DNA of 64,000 bases from Oceanidesulfovibrio indonesiensis (GCF_007625075.1 NZ_QMIE01000002.1:1-64000); one strand, 5' to 3'. Shown: positions 1-8,906, numbered from the stretch's first letter. Made by a program: numbers and translations. The notes: generated from the letters alone by a model not told the origin.

Positions 1-1
1 C

Positions 2-229
2 GGCAACTCGGAAAATGCGGTGCTCAGCCAAGTCTATGTGGCGATGATCGTCCACCTGCTGCTGGCGTACCTGAAGTTCCGCTCCAAGATCGGTTGGAGC
101 CTCCAGGAGATGATCCAGTTGCTCCAGCTCAATGTGTTCAAGCGTACGGACCTGGAGGCGTTCTTCAAACCGCCAGGGAAAATCTCAAAGATCGATGCCA
201 GTTATCCGCTGCTGGCAATGGCGAGTTAA
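2..229 (+). pseudogene. IS4-type transposase, C-terminal end only (cut by window edge)
   Basis: The frame is open from the first bases of the window and ends at a TAA at 227-229. The 75 visible residues include a hydrophobic stretch (LLLAYLKF) followed by SLQEMIQLLQLNVFKRTDLEAFF, a tail I recognise from IS4-superfamily transposases, which normally end with this kind of helical segment after the DDE core. The catalytic core would lie left of the window, so I cannot tell whether the element is intact. A GTG at 20 gives an internal start but is unlikely to be the true start. Family assignment is from memory of the C-terminal pattern. Confidence 0.6.
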
Positions 230-559
230 CCGGACAGCAATGATACAAAGTGAAACGCGAGTTGGTAATCTAGAGTATGTCGACAAGTCATTTCATTCGA
301 AACCCACTTTAAGGACGAGAAATGCTGCCTGGTATTAGGAGGAAAGAATAATTCGTCGAGTCAAAAACATGATGCATATTTTGTCAACATTCTATAAAGA
401 ATGACGGAATCGTGTATAAGTAAATAATGTATTGTTATTATTACACCCCTGCGCCAGTTTGGTGTTGCCTTTGTGCGGCCAATCGGTTTATGAATTAAAT
501 AGTATTCGTAAGTTTCTTGATGATCGGCAATAATATTTTGAACTTAGGGGGGAATGATT
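230..559. other. AT-rich gap between transposase end and MBL gene
   Basis: This stretch is clearly more AT-rich than most of the window, like the gene that follows. I see no convincing ORF or RNA gene. It should contain the right end of the IS element and the promoter of the downstream gene, but I could not define an IS terminal inverted repeat without the left end. A strong purine tract (AGGGGGGA, 546-553) sits just before the next gene and is its ribosome binding site. Confidence 0.4.
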
Positions 560-3184
560 ATGCTATCTGTGAACATTTCGACAAGAGAAGAGCTAAAAAA
601 CTATTGGCTAAAAAACTATTTATCTTCAACCGCAAATTATGACAAAGCCGCAACCATGAAAGTTCGGGAAGAGCTGATTCCTATTGCCGAAGGGTTGGGA
701 TTTGAAGACTGGTGGCGTTATCTAAAAGCTATGGAAGATTATACTCTTGGTAGTAATCTCAGTGAAGAACGTCTCCAGGACTTTATGGATTGGGCGCTTG
801 AGGGCGCTGCACAGGTTGATGAATGGTTATTGGCTCACGGATTGCTATGTCTCGGATCGCAAAAAGGTGAGAATGGGAATGTAGCCGGTGCATTGTTTGA
901 TTATGACATGTTGCTTTTGCGTTTTCGTGGACACAAGGATTGTAACATACAAGTAGTTGTGGCTAAAACGCTAACAAATGTTTTCTCTTATGTCTGCGAT
1001 CTGGGAGAAAGTCTTGTAATATGGAAAATGTTACAAGAAATTGATATAGATCAAGGTGTCGAAGGTTATTTAGAAGAGTTTCGCATTATGGAAAGTGATT
1101 GTGATGACTCACAGATTCAGGTCGTCCACGCAAGAATGCTTTACAATGCTATCTGTGAAGATTTCAGATTCAACTATAAATTGATAGGAGAAAATCATCT
1201 TAAAGAATTGCGTGAACTAGCACTTAAAAATGAAAAAGATGACATTTATGCTGAGCTTGCAACAGCTTTGTTTGTGGCCTGTGATGGAACATATGATGAA
1301 TTCAAAATCATCACACAAAATGTCTATCTTCAAGAATTGCGTGACCTGGCAGATGACCGTAATGAGGAAAGAATTTGGGAGGAGTTGGCCAAAGCTCTCA
1401 CAAATGCAATATACTTTACAAAACAAGATGCTTTGCCAGAAGCAGAAAAGTGTTTGGCCGAGGTGCGTAAAATTTATAAACACGTTGGAAGCGAAACGAT
1501 ACTTCAATCACTATGCTATTCTTTGGTGAATATGGCAATTATTTATGAGGCGGCCGAAGATTTATTTTTAGCTTATGATTATTTTATGGAAGCACTTGCT
1601 ATTTTAGATGAAAAACTTACTGGGGAGAAAGATTTTTACGAACAGGTATTCATCAATACAAAACGCCTCTTCAATAAGCTACGGTCACAAGTAGATAGTG
1701 ATAATGGTCAGAAAAGAAAGAGGTTAAAGTCATTTAAAAGCAGGACAAAAAGAACAACTAATTCTTTGCCGTTACGAACGGGAATTATTCGCCATCTTGA
1801 CGATTGTATTAATGATACTAATAAGACCAAGAAGACCAAAAAGACATTTCTAGATTCAATGGAAAAACGCAAAGAAAGAGTTAAGCGTTTTCTCGATCCC
1901 AATGGACGGTTTAAAAAAGATGCATCGGTCCTTATGGTGCTCCGCCAATGGAATTCCTATACCCCAATTATTGTAGATGGTGAGGAATCTGACCGTGGGG
2001 GGGGGTATTTTATACGCCACAAGAACCTGGGATTAGTAATAGATCCAGGATATAATTTTATAGAGCTATTCCATAAGGCTGGTGCTAAAATAGCGGACAT
2101 TACACATATTGCCATATCCCACGCTCATGATGATCATACGGCTCAACTCGAGCAATTGATGACTATGCTATATCAATATAATAAACAGAATAACATGGAC
2201 CACGAAAAGGATAGTACGAAAAAAATAACATTATTACTCAATCATAGCTCGCTGAAAAAGTTTTCCGGGTTTTCTTGGTATAGAGGATGTCCCTATATAA
2301 AGAAGTTAATTGCTCTCAATGCGTTTGATTCTGAGAATGCTCAAACCATTGAGCTCGAAAAGGGCTCGGGTTTTTCTCTTACTGTCTTGCCGGCCTATCA
2401 TGATGACCTGTTCACCACGGATTATGCCATTGGGATCGGTATATGCTTAGACTATGGGGACATAACCCGCCGGCTGGTGTTTACTGCAGACACTGGTCTT
2501 TACCCCACAGAGTTTGATTCAAAAGGACATTCCATAAAACATTCAAATGAGTATGGTGAAGAGAGTCGTGTGAATGACGCTGAGGATGAAGGTGTTAATA
2601 GGCGGTACCCATTAGAGTTTCAATCTAAAAAAGTTGATTTGTTAATACCGCATCTGGGATCTGTAAAAGAGTATGAATTTAGCCTTCCAAAGATGGAGCG
2701 AGAAGAGTCTAAATCCGAAAAGCTATCATCGGATAGGTACTCGATGCCATTGTTCTACTCCAACCACCTAGGATTGCGTGGAACTGCAGTCGTCATTAAG
2801 GAGATTCAGCCGAAAGCTGTCATATTGAGTGAATTCGGTGCTGAACTCAAAGGGTTGCGGATGGAAATCGTGGATCTGCTCTCTGAAGCTCTGAGTAGAG
2901 CTATAGATAATGATCAACTGCCATTCATTATTCCAGGGGACCCAGGATTGGTGTATGATATTAGAAAGTGTTCATTTCTTTGCCACGAAGATGGACAGTT
3001 TTATGATCCTGTAGAATTAGAACTGCGGGAAGGCGATGAGGAGAGAATTCTTCTCATTATGAAAGGATCTCGTTGTGCTTCGGCCAAACGACTGGATAAT
3101 ACTCTCTCTTGGCTAGTGAATGGGGATAAGCCAAGCGTATCGTTTGAACCACTAGATATACCTTACTTTGATTGCGAATTATAG
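560..3184 (+). CDS. Large protein: N-terminal helical repeats plus C-terminal metallo-beta-lactamase fold hydrolase
   Basis: An 874-residue protein. Roughly residues 60-380 are helical and TPR-like, with two related units starting HLKELRELAL and YLQELRDLAD. A basic, Lys-rich linker (about 385-450) follows. The C-terminal part from about residue 455 is a metallo-beta-lactamase fold: GGGYFIRH and IDPG lead to the metal motif HAHDDH (about residue 523), then a later LPAYHDD, TADTG and a final SNHLG. Two ATGs lie in frame at 554 and 560; the tract AGGGGGGA ends at 553, so 560 has proper spacing. Base composition is much more AT-rich than the right part of the window, and an IS remnant lies upstream, so it is probably acquired. 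Substrate is unknown. MBL proteins fused to repeat domains occur in anti-phage settings, so defence is possible but unproven. A G9 tract lies inside the gene at 1997-2005, in frame as sequenced. Confidence 0.8.
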   Translation: MLSVNISTREELKNYWLKNYLSSTANYDKAATMKVREELIPIAEGLGFEDWWRYLKAMEDYTLGSNLSEERLQDFMDWALEGAAQVDEWLLAHGLLCLGSQKGENGNVAGALFDYDMLLLRFRGHKDCNIQVVVAKTLTNVFSYVCDLGESLVIWKMLQEIDIDQGVEGYLEEFRIMESDCDDSQIQVVHARMLYNAICEDFRFNYKLIGENHLKELRELALKNEKDDIYAELATALFVACDGTYDEFKIITQNVYLQELRDLADDRNEERIWEELAKALTNAIYFTKQDALPEAEKCLAEVRKIYKHVGSETILQSLCYSLVNMAIIYEAAEDLFLAYDYFMEALAILDEKLTGEKDFYEQVFINTKRLFNKLRSQVDSDNGQKRKRLKSFKSRTKRTTNSLPLRTGIIRHLDDCINDTNKTKKTKKTFLDSMEKRKERVKRFLDPNGRFKKDASVLMVLRQWNSYTPIIVDGEESDRGGGYFIRHKNLGLVIDPGYNFIELFHKAGAKIADITHIAISHAHDDHTAQLEQLMTMLYQYNKQNNMDHEKDSTKKITLLLNHSSLKKFSGFSWYRGCPYIKKLIALNAFDSENAQTIELEKGSGFSLTVLPAYHDDLFTTDYAIGIGICLDYGDITRRLVFTADTGLYPTEFDSKGHSIKHSNEYGEESRVNDAEDEGVNRRYPLEFQSKKVDLLIPHLGSVKEYEFSLPKMEREESKSEKLSSDRYSMPLFYSNHLGLRGTAVVIKEIQPKAVILSEFGAELKGLRMEIVDLLSEALSRAIDNDQLPFIIPGDPGLVYDIRKCSFLCHEDGQFYDPVELELREGDEERILLIMKGSRCASAKRLDNTLSWLVNGDKPSVSFEPLDIPYFDCEL

Positions 3185-3254
3185 TGGTAATAAAGAGTTC
3201 AAAAGCGATCAATAAGATTGCACTTGTATCCGTTGCGATTGTTGATGAAGAGAA

Positions 3255-3282
3255 GGGGGGCAAAATAGGCACGCTGCCCCCC
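3255..3282. terminator. G/C hairpin after the MBL gene
   Basis: GGGGGGCA (3255-3262) pairs perfectly with TGCCCCCC (3275-3282) across a 12-base loop. It lies 70 bases after the MBL gene stop. No clear T-tract follows, so termination is only a guess. Confidence 0.35.
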
Positions 3283-3308
3283 CACGCGTTGACATTTCAA
3301 AATCAGTT

Positions 3309-3482
3309 ATGGCAATACTTGAAACACGGAGCGTCAGAACTCCATCCAGAGGCGGATACCGTCTCCCGTCAGCAGCGGTTTTTTTGCGTCCAGCGCAGCC
3401 GTATTGCCTTTCCGTGGGCGCCGTTCTACCGAGCACATTGCCGGGAGTGGTGAAATGTCCAGGGTCGTTTGACCTAAAATAG
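3309..3482 (+). CDS. Small phage-type ORF (Ash-like leader peptide candidate)
   Basis: A 57-codon ORF, ATG at 3309 to TAG at 3480-3482. The peptide contains RTPSRGGYRLPSAAVFLRPA and later SVGAVLPSTLPGVV. Short ORFs with this kind of Ser/Pro/Val-rich sequence occur upstream of replication or antirepressor genes in P4-like satellites and Desulfovibrio prophages, where they are annotated as Ash-like; this match is from memory. No strong ribosome binding site is seen. It is followed by a T6 run at 3517-3522 after GC-rich sequence, which could attenuate transcription into the next genes. The region may work as RNA rather than as protein. Confidence 0.35.
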   Translation: MAILETRSVRTPSRGGYRLPSAAVFLRPAQPYCLSVGAVLPSTLPGVVKCPGSFDLK

Positions 3483-3563
3483 CCAGCCCTGCCTCTGGAG
3501 GGTCTGAACTCCCGGCTTTTTTCATTAGGGAAACCAACTTCAGAAAACCAGAGGAGTCCCTTC

Positions 3564-3827
3564 ATGACCACCCCTTCGCCTTCCGGCTTGTCGGCGCAGC
3601 GACTGCGCCAGCGGCAGGAGCAACTGGCTTCGGTCAGCGTCCGTTTCACCGCCCTGCATTGGGCCATGTCCGCGTACTTCGAAGAACATACTGACGCCGT
3701 TCTGGACGGCCTCGCCGCATTCATGGGTGAGCTCGACCGGGATCTGCACCGTCTGAGTGAGGCTGCCGCGGCAGACGCGCATGCGGCCGGCTGCGACCCC
3801 CAGCAGGGGGGCGGCCGCCATGTCTAA
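3564..3827 (+). CDS. Small hypothetical phage-region protein
   Basis: An 87-residue protein with AGAGGAG eight to ten bases before the ATG, which supports real translation. It is mostly alpha-helical by composition (repeated Gln/Arg/Leu/Glu, e.g. RLRQRQEQL), with no recognisable motif. Its last codons overlap the start of the antirepressor gene by eight bases, so the two are probably translated together. Small helical proteins before BRO-type antirepressors are common in satellites and prophages of this group. Confidence 0.6.
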   Translation: MTTPSPSGLSAQRLRQRQEQLASVSVRFTALHWAMSAYFEEHTDAVLDGLAAFMGELDRDLHRLSEAAAADAHAAGCDPQQGGGRHV

Positions 3828-4614
3828 CCTCATGCCCTTCGACTTTGACGGCAACGCCGTGCGCGTGGTCTTGCACAGGGCTGCGCCGTGGTTCGTGGCC
3901 AAGGACGTATGCGATGTTTTGGAGCACTCAAACAACAGAGCCGCGCTGAATGGCTTAGATGATGACGAAAAGGGTGTAAGGATTGTTTACACCCCTGGCG
4001 GCAGACAGGAAATGCTCTGCATTTCCGAGTCCGGTCTGTACGCGCTGATCTTCGCCAGCCGCAAACCCGAGGCGAAGCGATTCCGCAAGTGGGTGACGTC
4101 GGAGGTGCTGCCGGCGATCCGGACCACCGGGCGCTATGATGCGCCTGGCCTGCGGCTTCCGGATGACCAGCAGCGGCCCTCGCTGCGGCTCAAGCCCTCC
4201 TTGCGCAGCCAGGCCATGCGCGCGGCCGTGCAGACGGCCAAGCTCTCCGGCGGCGCGGAAGAGGACGTGAAACGGCTGTTCGAGGAGTTCTGCGGTTTGT
4301 TCGCGGCCCGGCCTGGCCGCCCCGAGCTGGGGAGCGGCTACCCCCTGCCGGGCAGTTTCGGCCTGGTGGAAGAGTTCGCGGCAGAGGAGCTGACCGTGAT
4401 GGATATCGATCCGGACCGGCCTACGCCGCGCGAAGCCAAGACCCAGGCCAAGGACCTCTACGCAATGTTCTGCGCCTGGTGCCAGGACCGCGGCGTCCCG
4501 AAACACGACGTCCCGACCCACAAGGCCTTCGGCATGGCGCTCAAACACCTGCCCGGCGTCGAACGGGCCACGCCGAAGAACAAGGTTTTCTACAACCTGG
4601 TTCCGAAGTCGTAA
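3820..4614 (+). CDS. BRO-family phage antirepressor
   Basis: A 264-residue protein. Residues about 5-105 form a Bro-N domain: FDGNAVRVV, PWFVAKDVCDVLEH, then a TPGGRQEMLCISESGLYALI block and KPEAKRFRKWVTSEVLPAIR, the family signature. Bro-N domains bind DNA and, in phages, act as antirepressors or regulators of lytic growth. The C-terminal half (GLVEEFAAEEL to the end) is a separate, unassigned domain with a possible winged-helix character. The ATG at 3820 is chosen because it starts directly at the Bro-N domain after CAGGGGGGCGG; an in-frame ATG at 3757 would add 21 residues inside the previous gene. Confidence 0.85.
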   Translation: MSNLMPFDFDGNAVRVVLHRAAPWFVAKDVCDVLEHSNNRAALNGLDDDEKGVRIVYTPGGRQEMLCISESGLYALIFASRKPEAKRFRKWVTSEVLPAIRTTGRYDAPGLRLPDDQQRPSLRLKPSLRSQAMRAAVQTAKLSGGAEEDVKRLFEEFCGLFAARPGRPELGSGYPLPGSFGLVEEFAAEELTVMDIDPDRPTPREAKTQAKDLYAMFCAWCQDRGVPKHDVPTHKAFGMALKHLPGVERATPKNKVFYNLVPKS

Positions 4615-4630
4615 CAGGCTGCCCAAATTC

Positions 4631-4723
4631 CCACGCTGGCGGCGTTGCTGCGAAACGTTCAGATCCTCACGTACGCTTTTGTACGCTCCGGTCCTGAACG
4701 TTCGCGCGCCCTTGCCAGCGTGG
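4631..4723. repeat. Long imperfect inverted repeat after the antirepressor gene
   Basis: CCACGCTGG (4631-4639) is the exact reverse complement of CCAGCGTGG (4715-4723). Inside, CGAAACGTTCAG (4651-4662) pairs with CTGAACGTTCG (about 4694-4704), and GTAC pairs with GTAC around a GCTTTT loop at the centre. It could be a strong terminator-like RNA hairpin or a dispersed palindromic element. Confidence 0.55.
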
Positions 4724-5045
4724 CTCTTGAACTGCCAGAGAGGGGAGGGGCTTTGTGGCGGATTAACCTCTGAGGTAGCTCAAAAAGATGATGCCCGTCA
4801 TGTCGCGGGAATTCGTTACTACCTGGCGTGAGTGAAGTGGGGTGAGGGTGTTCATCGTTCTTGGGCTATTCGTGTTGCATGGCAATGAGTTGCCGTGTAG
4901 ATATTTCCTGAAGGCTTGCGCTTCGTGCGGATAAGCGCCAAAGATCGTTGGTGCTCTTCATTTCATGGCGTTGCCGGTCGGTGCCAGAGGCGCGACTCCG
5001 CTCTGGCTGAGAGGCATCGTACTTAACAAAATTCTGTGGCTTCCC
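4724..5045. other. Gap between inverted repeat and darT
   Basis: No supported gene. An open frame runs in from 4965 in phase with darT, but its first 27 codons do not look like the DarT family. The gap should hold the darTG promoter; I see no clear -35/-10 pair or ribosome binding site. Confidence 0.3.
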
Positions 5046-5684
5046 ATGTCAACCAGCTTTAATGCGAAAAAAGCCCTGATCTGGCGCATTGTTCACCGAG
5101 ACAATTTGCCATGGCTTCTGCAAAATGGACTACACTGCTCCAATTCGAAGGTGCTCGCGCCTGAATATACCACTATTGGCAATCCTGAACTTATCGAAAA
5201 GCGTCGTCACCGAGTTGTGCCTATTGGCCCTAAAGGTACTTTAGCAGACTATGTGCCATTTTATTTTACTCCATTTTCGGTAATGATGTACAATATTCAT
5301 ACTGGAAGAGGTGTAGAACGCAGGCACAATAAAGAAATAATAATTCTGGTTTCAAGTTTGTACAGAATAAATGAACTGGGGATTGCTTTTGTGTACACAA
5401 GTGCACATGCATATCTTAGTTGGACTGAATATTTTGATGACCTTGATGATCTTGATGTAATCGATTGGGGTTTGCTTCAGCGTCGTGATTTCAGACGGGA
5501 TGATAATGACCCACAAAAACTTGAACGATATCAGGCTGAGGCTTTGATACATAGGCATATGCCTGTAGATGGATTGCTAGGAATCATATGCTATACTGAT
5601 GAAGTGAAGGAAAGTATTAATGTGACGATCGGCAACCTTGGGTTGGAGTTACCAGTATATGTGCGAACAAGGTGGTATTTCTGA
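5046..5684 (+). CDS. darT: DarT-type DNA ADP-ribosyltransferase toxin
   Basis: A 212-residue DarT-family (DUF4433) protein. The hallmark N-terminus [22 protein letters not shown] is present, followed by [19 protein letters not shown], and the catalytic Glu region RYQAEALIH (Glu about 165) sits near the C-terminus before [10 protein letters not shown]. Characterised family members transfer ADP-ribose from NAD+ to thymidine on single-stranded DNA. ATG 5046 is chosen because it begins at the family start; an upstream in-frame ATG at 4965 adds 27 unrelated residues. Its stop codon overlaps the start of the macrodomain antitoxin gene, the usual arrangement. Composition is AT-richer than the biosynthetic region, in line with transfer. 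Likely roles are phage defence or element maintenance. Confidence 0.92.
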   Translation: MSTSFNAKKALIWRIVHRDNLPWLLQNGLHCSNSKVLAPEYTTIGNPELIEKRRHRVVPIGPKGTLADYVPFYFTPFSVMMYNIHTGRGVERRHNKEIIILVSSLYRINELGIAFVYTSAHAYLSWTEYFDDLDDLDVIDWGLLQRRDFRRDDNDPQKLERYQAEALIHRHMPVDGLLGIICYTDEVKESINVTIGNLGLELPVYVRTRWYF

Positions 5685-6757
5685 TGATCACTTATACAAC
5701 AGGTAATTTGCTAGAAGCCAAGGCTGAGGCTCTGGTTAATACGGTCAATACTGTCGGGGTGATGGGAAAAGGCATTGCGCTCATGTTCAAGGAACGCTTT
5801 GCTGAAAACTTTCGTCTCTACGCTGCTGCGTGCAAAGCCAAGGAAGTCAAAACAGGTAAAATGTTCGTCACCCAGGTGAATGAGCTTACCGGTAGCCGCT
5901 GGATCATTAATTTTCCTACGAAAGAGCATTGGCGTTCGCCTTCGAAAATGGCCTGGATTGTAGAAGGGTTGCAGGATTTACGCCGCTTTCTGATCGATAA
6001 GCAAGTGCAGTCGGTTGCAATCCCTCCCTTGGGAACAGGTAATGGTGGGTTGGAATGGTCTCTAGTAAAAGAGCAAATTGAGGCCATCCTGGGCGATTTA
6101 AATGTTGATATTCTGGTTTATGAACCTACCAAGCAATACCAAAATGTTGCCAAGCGTAAGGGGGTGGAAAAGCTTACCCCGGCTCGTGCATTAATAGCTG
6201 AACTCGTACGGCGGTATTGGGTGCTGGGCATTGAATGCAGTTTGCTGGAAATTCAGAAGCTTGCATGGTTCCTTGAACGCGCCATTGAGCGGTATAATCC
6301 CGATAATAACCCATTGGAACTGCAGTTTACGCCGCATTGGTACGGGCCTTATGCTAATCGTTTAGCCCATCTTTTGAATAACCTAGATGGGAGCTACCTG
6401 CATTGCAAAATGCGCATTAGTGATGCCGGACCTCTTGAACCAATTTGGTTTGATGAAAGCAGATTGAAGCTCGTACAAGGATATCTCAAGAGTGAGGGTA
6501 AAGACTACATGCAAGCATTAGAATCTACCGCTGCATTGATCGATGGTTTTGAGTCTCCTTTTGGCATGGAGTTGCTTGCCACAGTGGACTGGCTTCTTAC
6601 GAAAGAAGGTGTTGCGCCTACGGTCCCTGCATTGCGAGAAGGGATTCGTCAATGGCGCGGAGATCCAGGGGCCGCAGAACGCAAGGCAAAGCTTTTCGAT
6701 GATCGGGTATTGGGAATTGCCTTGGAGCGCCTGAAGACTTTTTCTCAGGCTGTTTAA
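5684..6757 (+). CDS. darG: DarG-type macrodomain antitoxin
   Basis: A 357-residue protein. Residues 1-150 are a macrodomain: [30 protein letters not shown] and [13 protein letters not shown] are the ADP-ribose-binding signatures. Family members remove ADP-ribose from thymidine in DNA. The C-terminal half ([12 protein letters not shown] onward) matches the second DarG domain, which binds and blocks DarT directly. Its ATG overlaps the darT stop as TGATG, so the two are translationally coupled. An in-frame GTG at 5672 is a less likely start. Confidence 0.92.
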   Translation: MITYTTGNLLEAKAEALVNTVNTVGVMGKGIALMFKERFAENFRLYAAACKAKEVKTGKMFVTQVNELTGSRWIINFPTKEHWRSPSKMAWIVEGLQDLRRFLIDKQVQSVAIPPLGTGNGGLEWSLVKEQIEAILGDLNVDILVYEPTKQYQNVAKRKGVEKLTPARALIAELVRRYWVLGIECSLLEIQKLAWFLERAIERYNPDNNPLELQFTPHWYGPYANRLAHLLNNLDGSYLHCKMRISDAGPLEPIWFDESRLKLVQGYLKSEGKDYMQALESTAALIDGFESPFGMELLATVDWLLTKEGVAPTVPALREGIRQWRGDPGAAERKAKLFDDRVLGIALERLKTFSQAV

Positions 6758-6886
6758 GAATATGGCAACTTCAATCCGCAATCCGCACTAATTTCCCCAC
6801 CCACAACGACACCGGGGGCTCTCCCGCACCCTAATTCCGTGCCCAGAAAAGCCCCCAGTAGCATCCTTCTGAAGTCGCGCCGAGTA

Positions 6887-7393
6887 TCAGGAACCCAAGC
6901 CCTTGGCCCGGCGAGGCCCCCGGACTTCATGCGTTTCAGTGGTTGACGTCCGTTCTGGCGGATTTTCGTCCGGGTCTGGTTCCCTGGGGCCGCCCCTGGA
7001 CCTGATGGTCTCCAGCATGGCCTGCTGCACCATCTCGGGCGGCGCGGCCACCCGTTCAAACTCCTTGCGCACGTCTTCCAGTTCTTTCCCCAGATCCGTC
7101 TGGGGCTGCTGTTCGCCCCTGGAGCCGCCCCCGGCGCCAGGGGCGCGGACTCCTTCTTCCTGTCCCCACATATCCCCTTCGCCGGTCAGCAGCCAATCGG
7201 AGCACACGCCGATGTTCAGCACGATGTTGGCCACGGTCTCCACGTTCGGCAGCGCGCGGCCTTCCAGGTAGTTCCGCAGGGTCTGGGGCTTCGCCAGGCC
7301 GGCCTTGGCAGCCATATCCTTGAGGGACAGGCTTTGATCCTCTTTAAGCGCCCGGAGCCGGCGCGCGAATGCTTCTTCGCTAAAAATAGACAT
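6887..7393 (-). CDS. Phage-type XRE/CI-like repressor
   Basis: A 168-residue protein with an N-terminal helix-turn-helix (SLKDMAAKAGLAKPQTLRNYLEGR, about residues 24-47) followed by a CSDWLLTGEGDMW segment typical of phage repressors of this group. The C-terminus is low complexity and charged (PREPDPDENPPER) and lacks a visible LexA/CI Ser-Lys protease, so control by self-cleavage is not evident. It is divergent from the Cro-like gene at 7485, and the 91-base gap holds an operator-like palindrome. It probably keeps the element silent. Confidence 0.8.
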   Translation of the reverse strand: MSIFSEEAFARRLRALKEDQSLSLKDMAAKAGLAKPQTLRNYLEGRALPNVETVANIVLNIGVCSDWLLTGEGDMWGQEEGVRAPGAGGGSRGEQQPQTDLGKELEDVRKEFERVAAPPEMVQQAMLETIRSRGGPREPDPDENPPERTSTTETHEVRGPRRAKGLGS

Positions 7394-7450
7394 TTTCTGG
7401 CTGATCCTGGTTGACCATGGCTAAATTTCGGACTACAGGAAGAACAACAC

Positions 7451-7471
7451 GTTTTGATTAACCGTTAAAAC
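7451..7471. promoter_or_regulatory. Operator-like palindrome between divergent repressor and Cro-like genes
   Basis: A nearly symmetric 21-base site: outer arms GTTTT and AAAAC enclose TTAAC-C-GTTAA. It ends 13 bases before the ATG of the Cro-like gene, next to its ribosome binding site AAGGA (7473-7477). The position fits binding by the divergent repressor or by the Cro-like protein. Confidence 0.5.
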
Positions 7472-7484
7472 AAGGAAAACCGTT

Positions 7485-7787
7485 ATGGAATCCAACCTTC
7501 CACGTCAAGGGCGCATTGTCGGCTGGCTCAGGATGCACGGGGCTGTATTGAACGATCTGGCTGAACATCTTGGCGTTTCTCTTGGTCATACGAGTAAGCT
7601 GTGCAACTCGGAAACCGTGCCTACGGCCATCCGGGAAAAGATGGAGACCTACGAGGCTCCGACTGGCGAGAAGATCCCGGAGTTCCTGCTGCCTGAAGGC
7701 GTGGACCGCAAGCGTGGGCCGGAAAAGGGCTGGCTTGACGAGTTACGCGCCAAAGCAGCCCTTGCAGAGCGGGCCATGAGCGCCTGA
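7485..7787 (+). CDS. Cro-like small HTH regulator
   Basis: A 100-residue protein with a helix-turn-helix (LNDLAEHLGVSLGHTSKLCN, about residues 22-41). AAGGA precedes the ATG by seven bases. The position opposite the repressor, followed by a CII-like gene, is the standard phage switch layout. The C-terminal part (PEFLLPEGVDRKRGP) has no known motif. Confidence 0.7.
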   Translation: MESNLPRQGRIVGWLRMHGAVLNDLAEHLGVSLGHTSKLCNSETVPTAIREKMETYEAPTGEKIPEFLLPEGVDRKRGPEKGWLDELRAKAALAERAMSA

Positions 7788-7872
7788 TACGAGCGAAGGC
7801 CGTTTTTTAGTGTTTCTTCCTGATGCAGCATTCCTGCGCACTTTTCCACGCAAAATACGGAGCAATGTTACC

Positions 7873-8343
7873 ATGGCAATCGATCCGTCCATTTACAGGA
7901 GCCTTGTGGAGCTTCTCTACGACATCGCGCACCGCGCGCCGTCCGGCAGGTCGTTCGCGCAGATCGCGGAGCTGATGAACAAGCCGTACTCGACCCTGGC
8001 CAGCGAGCTGAACAGCGGTGTCGAGACGCACAAATTCGGAGCAGGGGACCTCCTGCTGCTCATGGAGCTGGCGGACAGCGACGCGCCGGTGGATTTCCTG
8101 GCCCAGAAGCGGGGCGGCGTGTTTGTGAAGCTGCCGCGGGTGACGGCCAACGGTCCCATGGACAAGGCCTCCATCAAGGCGGTCAAGGAGTTCGGCGAGC
8201 TGATGGGCGCGTACGGCCAGGCGCTGGAAGACGGCAAGCTCAGTCTTGCGGAGCGCAAGTCGATCCTCAAGGAAGGGTACGAGGCTGTCGCAGCGGTGAT
8301 GGCGCTGCTCCGCCACGTCGAGGACATGGAGACAACGGCATGA
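7873..8343 (+). CDS. Phage regulatory protein, CII/CP76-like
   Basis: A 156-residue protein resembling the phage CII regulator family (CP76-like): YRSLVELLYDIAH, then AQIAELMNKPYSTLASELN as a helix-turn-helix-like segment, and GDLLLLMELADSDAPVDFLA. The ATG at 7873 is preferred over one at 7810 because the family-like sequence starts there. The stop overlaps the next gene start (ATGA at 8340), so the two are coupled. Confidence 0.7.
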   Translation: MAIDPSIYRSLVELLYDIAHRAPSGRSFAQIAELMNKPYSTLASELNSGVETHKFGAGDLLLLMELADSDAPVDFLAQKRGGVFVKLPRVTANGPMDKASIKAVKEFGELMGAYGQALEDGKLSLAERKSILKEGYEAVAAVMALLRHVEDMETTA

Positions 8344-8891
8344 GCACGTGGATCCAGACATGCAGCGGCGAGCAGTTCTACCCGTTCGAGCCGTACAGGA
8401 ACGAATTCCGGATCGAGGACATTGCCCACGCGCTGGGGAACATCTGCCGGTTCGGCGGGCACACGAGGGCGTTCTACAGCGTGGCGCAGCACAGCGTCCT
8501 TGTTTCGGAAAACGTGCTGCCCGAGTACGCGCGGTGGGGCTTGCTGCACGACGCTGCCGAGGCCTTTTTCGGGGACATGCCCACGCCCATCAAAGCCGTG
8601 CTGCCGGACTACTACGCAGCGGAGCGGCAGACGCTGATGCTGATAGCGGACCATTTCGGCGTGTGTCCGGACGCAGAGACCGCGCTGGCGGTGAAAATGG
8701 TGGACCGGCTTGTTTTCCGCGACGAGGTGTTCGCGCTGATGACGCCTGTCCATCCGGAGCTGACCAGGCAGATGCGCGACATGGGGGTAGGGGGCTGCGG
8801 GCTCGGGCTGCGGATAGAGCCTCTGCCGCCGGAGCAGGCCGCGGCGTTGTTCATGGACCGTTACCGCCAGTTGTGGCCGGAAGCCGGGTAG
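8340..8891 (+). CDS. Phage-encoded HD-domain phosphohydrolase (YfbR-like)
   Basis: A 183-residue HD-family protein. His residues occur in GGHTRAFYSVAQHSVLV, the HD pair in LLHDAAEAFFGDMPTPIK, and a later Asp in VKMVDRLVFRDE. These are the metal ligands of the HD fold as used by 5'-deoxynucleotidases such as YfbR. Phages and satellites carry such enzymes to adjust nucleotide pools; the exact substrate is unknown. It overlaps the CII-like gene by four bases. Confidence 0.8.
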   Translation: MSTWIQTCSGEQFYPFEPYRNEFRIEDIAHALGNICRFGGHTRAFYSVAQHSVLVSENVLPEYARWGLLHDAAEAFFGDMPTPIKAVLPDYYAAERQTLMLIADHFGVCPDAETALAVKMVDRLVFRDEVFALMTPVHPELTRQMRDMGVGGCGLGLRIEPLPPEQAAALFMDRYRQLWPEAG

Positions 8892-8906
8892 GCGGGGAGG
8901 AAGACA

